This document shows positions 9,002 through 17,598 of a stretch of 64,000 bases of DNA, piece by piece (position 1 is the stretch's first letter; the number at the start of each line of letters is the position of its first letter). The notes below the pieces were generated by a model that was given only the letters and a program-made list of their open reading frames with translations, did not search any database and had not been told where the DNA came from. Position numbers and translations under genes: made by a program. Location: NCBI GenBank assembly GCA_023421075.1, contig JAEZUM010000013.1, forward strand, positions 1 to 64,000. Direction: 5' to 3'. Origin of the DNA: Bacillota bacterium. GTDB lineage: Bacteria > Bacillota > Clostridia > Lachnospirales > Lachnospiraceae.

Positions 9002-10336
9002 CTAAGGCTCCAGCCTTGACAAATCACGAGGAAACATCGTAGTCTCTCTAACATTTGTCTCATCCAGCAGCTTCATCGTTAATCGCTCCAGACCAATACC
9101 CAGACCACCATGAGGCGGCATGCCGTGTTTATGAATCATCAGGAAATTCGTAAACTCATCCGGATTCATACCTCTTGCCATCATCTTCGCTACCTGTGCT
9201 TCATAGTCATGAATTCGTTGTCCGCCGGTAGTAATCTCCATCCCCTTGAAGAGAAGGTCAAAGCTTAAGGTGAACTTGGGATCCGAAGGATCATCCATCG
9301 CATAAAAGGGTCTCTTCTTCGAAGGATAATGCGTAACAAATACAAAGTCACTATCATACTCTTCCTTAAAGTATCTGCCGATTAGCACCTCTTCCTCCGG
9401 TTCCAGATCGTAGGGATTCTTGATTTTACGGTCATATTTCTCGGCTACAAGGCGCTTTGCCTCATCGAAACGCACTGCAGGAACCTTTGATACATCCGGT
9501 AAGGTAACCTCTAACAGCTTGCATTCCTTCGCATATTGCTCTGCCAGGAAAGCGAATACATATCGAAGCATCTCCGTCTCCATAGCCATGATGTCCTCAA
9601 AGCCTTCGATGTATCCCATCTCAAAATCCATACTGGTATATTCATTCAAATGTCTCGTCGTATTATGTTTTTCTGCACGGAATACAGGAGCCGCCTCGAA
9701 TACTCTGTCATAAACACCGACCATGGTTTGTTTATAAAACTGAGGACTCTGCGCTAAAAATGCTTTGCTCCCAAAGTACTCCAGCTTGAATACATTTGCT
9801 CCGCCTTCCGCATTGCCGGCTACAATCTTCGGAGTTCTTATCTCTGTAAAGCCCTGGGAGAATAAGAAATCACGAAATCCTCTGACGATGCCCTCCTGAA
9901 GCTTGAAGACTGCTCTCTCTCTAATATTACGCAAGGAAATCGGTCTATAATTCAACTTTGTTTCCAGCGAGGTCTTCATCTTCCACTTTGAGATCGGTAG
10001 CGGAAGCATGGACCCTTCCTTGGGAGAAGTTAATATACTCACCTTCGTAAGTCTCACTTCGAAGCCGAACGGCGCGCGCTCTTCGTCATGTAGAATACCT
10101 TCCGCCTCGATCGTCATCCCTTCCTTCAACTCTTTAAGATTCGCATCGGTAACGCCTTCCTCATATACACATTGAACCAGTCCTTCTCTTTTGCGAAGTA
10201 CCACAAAGGCAACCTCGCCCATATGACGGATGGTATGAATAAAGCCATTTACCTTTACATCCCCCTTGATATCCAGAGCCAGAATATCACTGATCTCTTT
10301 GACTTCCTTCTGTTTTACGCCGGTTATAAAATCCAT
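9002..10336 (-). CDS. aspS: Aspartyl-tRNA synthetase, archaeal type, probably non-discriminating
   Basis: Class IIb synthetase of 444 residues: an N-terminal OB anticodon-binding domain, then the catalytic domain with motif 2 (FRAEKHNTTRHLNEYTSMDF) and motif 3 (GIGLERL). It lacks the GAD insertion of bacterial AspRS (about 590 residues), so it is the short archaeal-like form. In clostridia this form charges Asp on both tRNA-Asp and tRNA-Asn, making the substrate for GatCAB. Being first gene before gatCAB, under a T-box with an Asn codon, supports that. AsnRS was considered, but the operon argues for AspRS. Confidence 0.9.
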   Translation of the reverse strand: MDFITGVKQKEVKEISDILALDIKGDVKVNGFIHTIRHMGEVAFVVLRKREGLVQCVYEEGVTDANLKELKEGMTIEAEGILHDEERAPFGFEVRLTKVSILTSPKEGSMLPLPISKWKMKTSLETKLNYRPISLRNIRERAVFKLQEGIVRGFRDFLFSQGFTEIRTPKIVAGNAEGGANVFKLEYFGSKAFLAQSPQFYKQTMVGVYDRVFEAAPVFRAEKHNTTRHLNEYTSMDFEMGYIEGFEDIMAMETEMLRYVFAFLAEQYAKECKLLEVTLPDVSKVPAVRFDEAKRLVAEKYDRKIKNPYDLEPEEEVLIGRYFKEEYDSDFVFVTHYPSKKRPFYAMDDPSDPKFTLSFDLLFKGMEITTGGQRIHDYEAQVAKMMARGMNPDEFTNFLMIHKHGMPPHGGLGIGLERLTMKLLDETNVRETTMFPRDLSRLEP

Positions 10337-10444
10337 AAATAATCCTTCCTTTCCTGTAATCCTCAGATTTGTAACACTACAAAAGTTAATCTGTATTGCA
10401 TTCTTTTGGGCCGAATGATCATCATAAAGGATTATTTATGAATC

Positions 10445-10485
10445 AAAAAAGTCCCGAAGAATGCATAACTTGCATTCTTCGGGAC
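10445..10485 (-). terminator. T-box regulated intrinsic terminator
   Basis: A perfect 15-bp stem (GTCCCGAAGAATGCA with its complement, loop AGTTA on the transcribed strand) is followed by six T. It is the expression platform of the T-box, about 110 bp before the aspS ATG. Confidence 0.93.
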
Positions 10486-10725
10486 GAGAAGTTAAAATTC
10501 CCGCGGTACCACCCGCATTGAGAGCATCGCTCTCCACTTACTTACACTTAACGCGTGTCACGCACGAACCTACTGATCGTTCAATTCGCGGGCTCCGGAG
10601 TGTTCCGTATTCTACTTATCACCATAGGTGTGCTCTCAGTCGGTGGCTCACCATTCCTGTCGTTCGATTATTCGGTAGAACAAAGTCTCCTTCATTGCCG
10701 ATTACTGTTTTAGATTATAAAAAGA
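10445..10725 (-). promoter_or_regulatory. T-box riboswitch controlling aspS-gatCAB
   Basis: The minus strand carries the invariant T-box GGTGGTACCGCGG (10501-10513), a stem I whose arms ATTCTAC/GTAGAAT and GGAG/CTCC frame a specifier loop, and a downstream intrinsic terminator. The loop holds GGAACAC directly before CTCC, giving the codon AAC (Asn) followed by the usual purine, and an overlapping GAA (Glu). Uncharged tRNA pairing there and at the T-box would favour the antiterminator and switch on the operon. Confidence 0.92.
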
Positions 10726-10755
10726 CAAAGGTATTGTAACAAAACAACACCTTTG
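10726..10755 (-). promoter_or_regulatory. Extra hairpin at the very 5' end of the T-box transcript
   Basis: CAAAGGTGTTG pairs with CAATACCTTTG (one G-U) around an 8-nt loop, starting about 4 nt after the predicted start site and before stem I. It is not part of the standard T-box fold and may protect the 5' end. Confidence 0.5.
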
Positions 10756-10765
10756 TTGTTGACTT

Positions 10766-10794
10766 ATATTAGCACATCGTATTTATAAAATCAA
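10766..10794 (-). promoter_or_regulatory. Promoter of the aspS-gatCAB operon
   Basis: Minus strand: -35 TTGATT (10789-10794), 17 bp spacer, -10 TAATAT (10766-10771). Predicted start near 10759, immediately upstream of the T-box leader. Confidence 0.6.
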
Positions 10795-10803
10795 GTAGAA
10801 AAA

Positions 10804-10941
10804 TTATGAATTCTTTTGAATATAAATTTTGAGTGCCTTAATCGCTAAAAGCAGAGTATATATTACCAGTATAATTAAAAATATAGAAAGGCCATAAACA
10901 CCAATCCCAATGAAAGACCAAAAACCTAATACACTTGACAT
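10804..10941 (-). CDS. 45-residue single-pass membrane peptide, unknown function
   Basis: A short open frame of 45 codons plus stop. It has a strong ribosome-binding site (GGAGG, 7 nt before the ATG at 10939-10941). The product starts MSSVLGFWSFIG, has one continuous hydrophobic helix (about residues 6-35) and ends in a basic tail (KALKIYIQKNS). It lies 76 bp downstream of the LTA-synthase-like gene on the same strand, so it is probably the last gene of that envelope operon. I do not recognise the family. The RBS and TM pattern argue against a chance frame. Confidence 0.6.
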   Translation of the reverse strand: MSSVLGFWSFIGIGVYGLSIFLIILVIYTLLLAIKALKIYIQKNS

Positions 10942-11017
10942 TATATTATCCTCCTACGATACATATTCATATTCATTCGTTTTTCATTTACTCCTGAAGT
11001 AAACCATTCGCTATCAT

Positions 11018-13195
11018 TCACCTGGGAAAAACATATCGATAATAGTCCTCCTCCAGCATACTCTTTGACACTGAGAATTTGTTTTTGACAATACTGTTCA
11101 GATTCTTGATGTAATCCGCAGGCAAAGGCTCCTGTGTAAGCAAAGTGGTCTCTCCGGTTGCTGAATTATACATCACTTTATCGGTGATAAAGCTTCGGTT
11201 GGATAATACAACTAACGGCTCTGCATCGGACAGAATATCCTGCCCCATAAGAAGGCGGGAATCATATTCCAGACCAAACAGGTTGGAGAGTGTGGGTAGG
11301 ATATCCAAACTGGAGCATGGCTCATCAATGACGATATTTTCCTTCATTCCCGGACACCAGAGAATAAAATGATTCTTATAAATCTCAAAGTTAGGATCCA
11401 GATCATAACCTGCCAACTCATCCAATTTATATTTTTCCCAACCGTAAGGGTAGTGATCCGCACTGAGTGCAATCACGGTTCGGTCAGCAACACCGAATGC
11501 CTCTAGCTTTGACAGTAAGGACTCAAGAGCCTTATCCAATTCGATCTGACAGGCAATATAAGCCTTGGCATCCTCCGAATAAGGAAGGTCCATGACCAGC
11601 TGCTTATTCTTCGCCGCCATACTATTTCCTGTGAAGGTATAATTCATATGCCCGCTGACTGTAAGATAGTAGACATGAAATTGTTCTTCCATTCCATATT
11701 CATCGACAGTTGCATCGATCATTTCCAGATCGGATTCCGGCCAGCAATCGCTTGGCAGGTTAAGTCCATTGCCCTTTGCTTTCCATAGATATCCCATATT
11801 CGTATGTGTTTCGTTTCTTTGATAATAAGTATAGGTATGATTATGGTATGCCTTACTTGCAACTCCTAATTGATTAAATTGGTGCCCTAGAGAAAATGGC
11901 CACAGATTAGTTCTGCCGTTGAACATACTTCTGGTACCCTGCGGAATTAATCCGGTCATTGCAACATATTCCCCATCACTGGTGCTTGTCTGCCATAATG
12001 GAGTATAAAAATTGTTAAATACAAAGCCCTCTCGTACCAACCGATATAAGGTTGGTGTCTTCTCTTCCTGAATCGCATAGGGAGAAAAGCCCTCCGCCGT
12101 AATCATAATCAGATTATAACCCTTGAACATTCCGGTATATTCATTCTTATTCGTTGGAGCAACAGAAGCAAAATAATTATGAAGGGTCTTTATCGTCTTA
12201 TTCTTCTCCTGCTCCGCTAATTTACTAAAATCGATGTCCATCACATTGGGCGACGTATCAATCGGAGTAGGTGTCGGAGGCTGTGTCGGTGTCGGTGTCG
12301 CATCCGGCTCTGCTTTTTTCGTCAGCACCGGAATGGGTGTTATCGTCGGAGACTGAATCGGCGTTGGTACCGGAGTCAATGAAATGATGGTCTTGGTGTC
12401 CGCCAAGACAAGCTCATCTTCGGGTGCGAGAAGCTTGGAGATATCTATTCTTGTCATCGTTGTGACCCCAAGCTGCTGTCCGAGCAGATCCTGAACCTTT
12501 GAGTTAAAATATAAATCATATGGTGAGTAGTCCAATTTGCCATAGAGTAACAAGGAAGCAAGTGCCACGATATGAAATAACGTTGCGACACCAAGTAATA
12601 TTCCTTGTTCTTTTAATCTGCGTCTTTGATACACAATACGATTGCTGATTAGGACACCTAACAGCACCAAAGGAAGAAGCAGAATAATTAACCCGCCAAT
12701 ATTACCTTTGATGGCAGTAATAACATCCGAGCCGAATTCCGATATCGCATCGTCTGCCATCCCCATGATCTGAAATGAGAAAAACACCTTAAAAACATTA
12801 AAATATACCAATTGAACCAGGTATATTATACATAGGGCGGCCGATAGTATCCAGAGTACCAGCTTGTTCAGCTTAACCGAGAACAAGCCTGTAAGGAAAG
12901 CCAATAACGCACCAAATGGTACTGCAAATAAAATAGGATAAATAATTTTACTGTCAAAGCTTCGATAGATCAAAAAATGAAATATCACTTCCAGATAAAT
13001 GATCAAACAGGCAAAGTACAGAAAAGTGAACAAAGCACCACCCAGGATCGGTTTCGCTGTACTTCGTTCCCGTCCGATCAAAATTCTACCGCACTTTTTT
13101 AACTTTGATCCGATGGTCCATTTCATTTCATTTTCGTTTTGCTCATTTTCCGAACTTCCCATAGCTCGATCTGTGTTATCCCCGATATTACTCAT
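11018..13195 (-). CDS. LTA synthase family sulfatase-like membrane protein with Pro/Thr linker
   Basis: Polytopic membrane protein of the LtaS/phosphoglycerol transferase type (725 residues from the preferred start). About five N-terminal TM segments, then an extracellular sulfatase-fold domain. Metal and catalytic residues are recognisable: Glu in ITAEGFSPY, nucleophile Thr in STSDGE, His in VSGHMNYTF, Asp-His in SADHYPYG (numbered 374, 411 and onward from the longer frame starting at 13213). Between membrane and enzyme is a 40-residue TP/PT-rich spacer. The start at 13195 is preferred because GAAGGA sits 7 nt before it. It would polymerise lipoteichoic acid or add phosphoglycerol to a surface glycan. 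Downstream of the S66 peptidase. Confidence 0.85.
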   Translation of the reverse strand: MSNIGDNTDRAMGSSENEQNENEMKWTIGSKLKKCGRILIGRERSTAKPILGGALFTFLYFACLIIYLEVIFHFLIYRSFDSKIIYPILFAVPFGALLAFLTGLFSVKLNKLVLWILSAALCIIYLVQLVYFNVFKVFFSFQIMGMADDAISEFGSDVITAIKGNIGGLIILLLPLVLLGVLISNRIVYQRRRLKEQGILLGVATLFHIVALASLLLYGKLDYSPYDLYFNSKVQDLLGQQLGVTTMTRIDISKLLAPEDELVLADTKTIISLTPVPTPIQSPTITPIPVLTKKAEPDATPTPTQPPTPTPIDTSPNVMDIDFSKLAEQEKNKTIKTLHNYFASVAPTNKNEYTGMFKGYNLIMITAEGFSPYAIQEEKTPTLYRLVREGFVFNNFYTPLWQTSTSDGEYVAMTGLIPQGTRSMFNGRTNLWPFSLGHQFNQLGVASKAYHNHTYTYYQRNETHTNMGYLWKAKGNGLNLPSDCWPESDLEMIDATVDEYGMEEQFHVYYLTVSGHMNYTFTGNSMAAKNKQLVMDLPYSEDAKAYIACQIELDKALESLLSKLEAFGVADRTVIALSADHYPYGWEKYKLDELAGYDLDPNFEIYKNHFILWCPGMKENIVIDEPCSSLDILPTLSNLFGLEYDSRLLMGQDILSDAEPLVVLSNRSFITDKVMYNSATGETTLLTQEPLPADYIKNLNSIVKNKFSVSKSMLEEDYYRYVFPR

Positions 13196-13221
13196 CTCAC
13201 GTTCCTTCCCCATCCACCAAT

Positions 13222-14250
13222 TTACCTTCTTTCAAAATTGATCGTGCCTCTGCCACCTTTACTCTTAATGCATGCAATTGCTCCATTGATCATGGCACAT
13301 TGCGGTGGCTTGTGTCCGATATCTGCCTCTAAAATAATTGGTAAATTCAAACTGCCCAGTACCGATAATACGGCTTCCTGATAAGAGGTGTCCGTATCCG
13401 TTGCATACATACAAGGACGTCCGAAGACAAAGCCCGCCGCATGCTCAAACCACCCGGCTTCTCTTAATTGCCATAAACCACGAATTAGCGCCTCTGAATT
13501 CAAAGAATAGCTCTCAAAAAACCAGAGTATTCTGTCCTGTTGATATCGGTGAGCAAACTCCTTAACCCTATCATATTTGGTACCCACCAGATTAAGGCAT
13601 ACATCGAGACACCCTCCGAGCGCCCGGCCGTTTATGATAAGTTCCTCCTTCTGCTCATACAGAGGTGGATAGAGATTAATCCATTGAACCTCTTTCTCCG
13701 GAACAAACTCCTCCAGTCCTGTAATTCTGGGATGGTATCCATCCTGATAGTAATCAAAGCTATGCTGAATAAGATCCTTTCCTTCCAGAATTCTGAGATT
13801 ATCATATAAGGAGCTATGCCAATTCCCCATGCCGAAGGAACTAAAGTTATTTGCATAGATTGTCGCGATATCCAGATTCGTAGTAACGGTAAATACAAGC
13901 CCCGTAGTATCGGAAAAGCCTTGAATCCATTTTGGATTCTCCTTCATTCTATCAAAATCAATATAGGGAAGCATCTCCACCAGATAATCTCCGCCGCTGG
14001 CTGCAAAGATTGCTCTTACCTCATTATCCTGAATTAATTGTGATAATTCAGCTGCTCTGGTCCTTCCGTCTGAGCTTCTTCCCCTCTCACATTTTCTAAC
14101 ATTGTCGGTTACAACGACCGGATATCCCAGTTCGCTAAAATGCCTGATACCGCTATCCAGACGGATCATATCCGTTTTCTCCGTAAATCCTGCCGAGGTT
14201 GCTGTAACCCCAATCTTATAGCCTGATTCCAAGCTTTTCGGATAAATCAT
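13222..14250 (-). CDS. S66 family LD-carboxypeptidase / MccF-like serine peptidase
   Basis: A 342-residue S66 peptidase. The nucleophile is Ser113 in QGFSDTT, followed by the family Glu (WFFESYS) and His (DIGHKPPQ) of the Ser-Glu-His triad. S66 enzymes either trim the terminal D-Ala from murein tetrapeptides during recycling (LdcA) or hydrolyse microcin C-type acyl-adenylates (MccF); the sequence alone does not decide, though the cell-wall neighbour favours LdcA. First gene of an operon with the LtaS-like gene 26 bp downstream; own promoter at 14284-14312. Confidence 0.88.
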   Translation of the reverse strand: MIYPKSLESGYKIGVTATSAGFTEKTDMIRLDSGIRHFSELGYPVVVTDNVRKCERGRSSDGRTRAAELSQLIQDNEVRAIFAASGGDYLVEMLPYIDFDRMKENPKWIQGFSDTTGLVFTVTTNLDIATIYANNFSSFGMGNWHSSLYDNLRILEGKDLIQHSFDYYQDGYHPRITGLEEFVPEKEVQWINLYPPLYEQKEELIINGRALGGCLDVCLNLVGTKYDRVKEFAHRYQQDRILWFFESYSLNSEALIRGLWQLREAGWFEHAAGFVFGRPCMYATDTDTSYQEAVLSVLGSLNLPIILEADIGHKPPQCAMINGAIACIKSKGGRGTINFERR

Positions 14251-14283
14251 AAATAGGTCACTCCTCTCGTTTCTCTGAGCATT

Positions 14284-14312
14284 AGTATATCATTTCAGGA
14301 AAAATTTATCAA
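14284..14312 (-). promoter_or_regulatory. Promoter of the S66/LtaS-like operon
   Basis: Minus strand: -35 TTGATA (14307-14312), 17 bp spacer, -10 TATACT (14284-14289), about 35 bp before the ATG. Confidence 0.6.
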
Positions 14313-14412
14313 TCAGAAAGGAAGCAGCAATGTAAATAGGCGGGAATTATAAAGCTGGCTAAAAAACGTTCTATGAATGAATGTATCCATAAAAACTCGC
14401 TCATATGTATAG

Positions 14413-14454
14413 AAAAGGCTTTCGCATAATGAGTATATCTCATCTGCGAAAGCC
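14413..14454 (-). terminator. Terminator of the opp operon
   Basis: GGCTTTCGCA pairs with TGCGAAAGCC (14417-14426 with 14445-14454), followed on the minus strand by TTTTC. It lies just after the oppF stop. Confidence 0.8.
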
Positions 14455-14466
14455 ACATGCTAACTT

Positions 14467-15393
14467 CTACTTGGTCCAGTCAGCAAGTTCCTCGGAGGTA
14501 GCCAGTACATAATGCTGTCCCCCGACATGCTGCTTGGTTCCCTTATGATAATCGATACCGCTGGTCCGATAATCATAGCTGACAGCAGTCCTCTTCTTCT
14601 CAGCAATGGGATTCGGCTGAGGAATAGCCGACAGCAGGGATTTTGTATAGGGGTGAATCGGATTGTTAAAGATCTCATCCTTGGTTCCGGTCTCTACCAG
14701 GTGTCCAAGATGTAGTACACCGATACGATCCGAGATATACTTCACCATCGACAAATCATGTGCAATAAATAGATATGCCGTATTGGTCTTCATCTGAATA
14801 TCCTTCATCAGATTAACGACCTGAGCCTGAATGGATACGTCGAGAGCGCTGATCGCTTCATCTGCGATAATCAGGTTTGGATTCATAATCAGTGCTCTTG
14901 CAATACCGATGCGCTGTCTCTGTCCACCGGAGAATTGGTGGGGATAACGATCGGCATGCTCGCTGGCAAGTCCAACCATATCCAGGATCTGATATACCTT
15001 ATCTCTTCGTTCCTCTTGGGTCTTATAAAGATGATGAATATCTAGACCTTGTGCAATGATATCCATAACCTTCTTTCTTGGATTGAGACACGCCATCGGA
15101 TCCTGAAAAATCATCTGCATCTTCGTACGAAGATGTTGGGTATCCTTGGCTGAGAGCTTCCCTGATATATTCTTGCCGTCAAAAATAACTTCGCCGGAGG
15201 TAGGCTCATATAACCGGATAATCGAACGACCGATGGTAGATTTTCCGCTGCCGGATTCTCCTACCAAGCCGTAGGTTTCACCCGGATAGATCTCAAAGGT
15301 CACACCATCCACCGCCCGAACGGTAAACTTTCGATTAATTCTAAAATGTTGTTTGAGGTTATTTACCTGTAAAAGAGGCTTTCTTTCATCCAT
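14467..15393 (-). CDS. oppF: Oligopeptide ABC transporter ATP-binding protein OppF
   Basis: ATPase subunit of the peptide importer (308 residues). Walker A GESGSGKS, signature FSGGQRQRIGIARAL and Walker B LIIADEAISALD are intact; the DEAIS variant is normal for the F-type subunit. The peptide/nickel transporter C-terminal extension (HPYTKSLLSAIP) is present. It begins 2 bp after oppD and is followed by a terminator. Confidence 0.94.
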   Translation of the reverse strand: MDERKPLLQVNNLKQHFRINRKFTVRAVDGVTFEIYPGETYGLVGESGSGKSTIGRSIIRLYEPTSGEVIFDGKNISGKLSAKDTQHLRTKMQMIFQDPMACLNPRKKVMDIIAQGLDIHHLYKTQEERRDKVYQILDMVGLASEHADRYPHQFSGGQRQRIGIARALIMNPNLIIADEAISALDVSIQAQVVNLMKDIQMKTNTAYLFIAHDLSMVKYISDRIGVLHLGHLVETGTKDEIFNNPIHPYTKSLLSAIPQPNPIAEKKRTAVSYDYRTSGIDYHKGTKQHVGGQHYVLATSEELADWTK

Positions 15394-15395
15394 GA

Positions 15396-16532
15396 CTATC
15401 TTGCCTCCATTTCTTCGGTTAAATTTGTTTCTGTATGACCCAATGATGCATCCTTTTCATCGGATGCTGTCTCCTGACTCATCATCATATCAATCCTTTT
15501 CTTAAGCTCCTCCGGCATAGTAACCTTCGGTGCTTTCTCATGAAGAAGCCAGGTTGCCGCATAATGAGTATCCGAAATCTTGAACATCGGGGGTTCCTTC
15601 TTGAAGTCAATTCCCAAGGCATAGATATTTCGGGGTGCAAAGGAATCACCTTCTACCCTATGCAATAAGTTCGGCGGACTTCCCGGAATCGTATACAGCT
15701 TATCGTCAGAGCTGTTCAGATCCGGCATGGCAGATAACAGACCCCAGGTATATGGATGTCTCGGCTGATAGAAGATCTCCTCCGTGGTGCCCTTTTCTAC
15801 TACCTTACCGGCATACATTACCTCAACATAATCAGCAACCTTAGCAACAACACCAAGATCATGTGTAATATAGATTACAGAAATGCCAGTCTTTACCTGA
15901 ATATCCTTGATCAACTCCAATATCTTTGCCTGAATGGTAACATCCAGTGCCGTCGTCGGCTCATCACAGATCAAAAGCTCAGGATCACAGGAAAGGGCGA
16001 TGGCTATAACAACCCTCTGTCGCATACCCCCGGACAACTGATGGGGATAGTTTTTCATTCGTTTCTCCGGGTCCGTAATTCCTACCAGCTCAAGCAGCTT
16101 TATAGCTTTCTGATACGCTTCCTGCTTAGGCGTTTTGTAGTGGTACATCATCCCCTCCATAATCTGCGCTCCGATGGTCATCGTCGGATTAAGGGAGGTC
16201 ATCGGGTCCTGGAATACCATTGCAATCCGCTTACCGTTGATATGCCTTCTCATTTCCTTCTTCGTGAGGGTGATCAGATCCTTTGTGACCTCTTCTCCGT
16301 CCCGATTGTAGTGAAACATTATGCTGCCGCTATTAATCCTTCCGTTACTACTTAAGATTCCCATGATTGCTTTCACTGTAACGGATTTACCGCTGCCGCT
16401 TTCTCCAACGATGGCAAGCGTCTCTCCCTTATAGAGAGAAAGATTCATACCTCGAATAACATTAACCTCGCCGGCAGAGGTGGTAAAGGAGATGGATAAA
16501 TCCTTAATTGATAATATTTTCTTCTTGTCCAT
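15396..16532 (-). CDS. oppD: Oligopeptide ABC transporter ATP-binding protein OppD
   Basis: Second ATPase subunit, 378 residues. Walker A GESGSGKS, signature [15 protein letters not shown] and Walker [13 protein letters not shown] are complete, with the family C-terminal segment ([14 protein letters not shown]). The C-terminus carries about 40 extra charged residues, which is common in clostridial OppD. It lies 10 bp after oppC and 2 bp before oppF. Confidence 0.94.
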   Translation of the reverse strand: MDKKKILSIKDLSISFTTSAGEVNVIRGMNLSLYKGETLAIVGESGSGKSVTVKAIMGILSSNGRINSGSIMFHYNRDGEEVTKDLITLTKKEMRRHINGKRIAMVFQDPMTSLNPTMTIGAQIMEGMMYHYKTPKQEAYQKAIKLLELVGITDPEKRMKNYPHQLSGGMRQRVVIAIALSCDPELLICDEPTTALDVTIQAKILELIKDIQVKTGISVIYITHDLGVVAKVADYVEVMYAGKVVEKGTTEEIFYQPRHPYTWGLLSAMPDLNSSDDKLYTIPGSPPNLLHRVEGDSFAPRNIYALGIDFKKEPPMFKISDTHYAATWLLHEKAPKVTMPEELKKRIDMMMSQETASDEKDASLGHTETNLTEEMEAR

Positions 16533-16542
16533 ATGCCACCCC

Positions 16543-17598
16543 CTACATTTCCTTCATCTTAGGATCAAATGCATCTCTAAGACCGTCTGCCATCATGTTA
16601 AAGCTTAGCATGATTACCGCAAGTACTATCACCGGGAAGATAATCATGTAAGGATGAGTTGTAAATGATTTAAACGCATCACTGATCAAGGATCCGAGAG
16701 ATGCCAACGGCTGCGGAACACCGAGGCCGATAAATGCAAGAAAGGCTTCTGTGAAAATCGCATTGGGTATTGAGAACATGGACATAATAATCAACTGCCC
16801 AAAAATATTCGGAAGAATTTCCTTAAATATTATAAACAGATTCTTTGCTCCCAGCGTCTTGGAAGCCAGAATAAACTCCTGCTCCTTGAGCTTTAATACC
16901 TGGGCTCTTGCAATCCTGCTCATACCGATCCAGCCTGTGATGGCTAAGGCCAGTGTAATGGTTACTAAGCCCGGCTTAAAGACCAGAATCAACAGTGTAA
17001 CGATTACTAAGGTTGGAATTCCGTTCAGTATTTCCGAAAAACGTTGTAAGGCCATATCTACCTTGCCGCCAAAATAGCCGGAAACCAAACCATAGATCAT
17101 ACCAAAGCACATATCGACAACCACTGCAACCAGCGCGATGTAGAGTGAGATACGCGTACCGGTCCAGGTTCTTGTGAAGATGTCACGTCCCAGAACATCC
17201 GTACCAAACCAGTAATAAATGTCCTCCAGACCGGTTGTTACCTTCGGATCCTCGGAAACATATTTATTCTGTGTAATCGAGCCCGTTGAGGTATGCATCT
17301 TCTCAGATCCGTCAAAAACTCCAAGCTTCTCGATACCGGGTATTCTCGGCGCCAGATTCTGGTGCGTAATGATCTGAGAATCATAAGTATGACCGTTCAT
17401 ATTCGGACCAAGGATAGCCATAGTAATTACGATGATTATGAATATAATACCTACAACAGCTCCTTTGTTCTGAGTAAATCTCGCTAAAATATCCTTCCAT
17501 ATCGGCTTACTTGGGAAGGTCTCATCGATACGGGATATCTTCTCCGCTCCAATGAGTTCAAAATCCTCCGGGGCAAATTCAAACTCTGTATTATTCAT
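16543..17598 (-). CDS. oppC: Oligopeptide ABC transporter permease OppC
   Basis: Inner permease with an N-terminal TM and a BPD_transp_1 domain. The start at 17598 (MNNTEFEF) is preferred because AGGGGG lies 6 nt upstream; it overlaps the end of oppB by 8 bp. A 70-residue extracellular loop after TM1 is longer than usual, and the EAA loop reads EAFLAFIGLGVPQP. Six TM segments are expected. Confidence 0.93.
   Translation of the reverse strand: MNNTEFEFAPEDFELIGAEKISRIDETFPSKPIWKDILARFTQNKGAVVGIIFIIIVITMAILGPNMNGHTYDSQIITHQNLAPRIPGIEKLGVFDGSEKMHTSTGSITQNKYVSEDPKVTTGLEDIYYWFGTDVLGRDIFTRTWTGTRISLYIALVAVVVDMCFGMIYGLVSGYFGGKVDMALQRFSEILNGIPTLVIVTLLILVFKPGLVTITLALAITGWIGMSRIARAQVLKLKEQEFILASKTLGAKNLFIIFKEILPNIFGQLIIMSMFSIPNAIFTEAFLAFIGLGVPQPLASLGSLISDAFKSFTTHPYMIIFPVIVLAVIMLSFNMMADGLRDAFDPKMKEM

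Noticed and set aside
9002..10336. AsnRS instead of AspRS
   Set aside because: Length and motif 2 fit the archaeal-type AspRS, and the operon with gatCAB would make AsnRS redundant.
10461..10739. Open frame of 92 codons on the plus strand
   Set aside because: It is the complement of the T-box leader; coding sense is not needed to explain the conservation.
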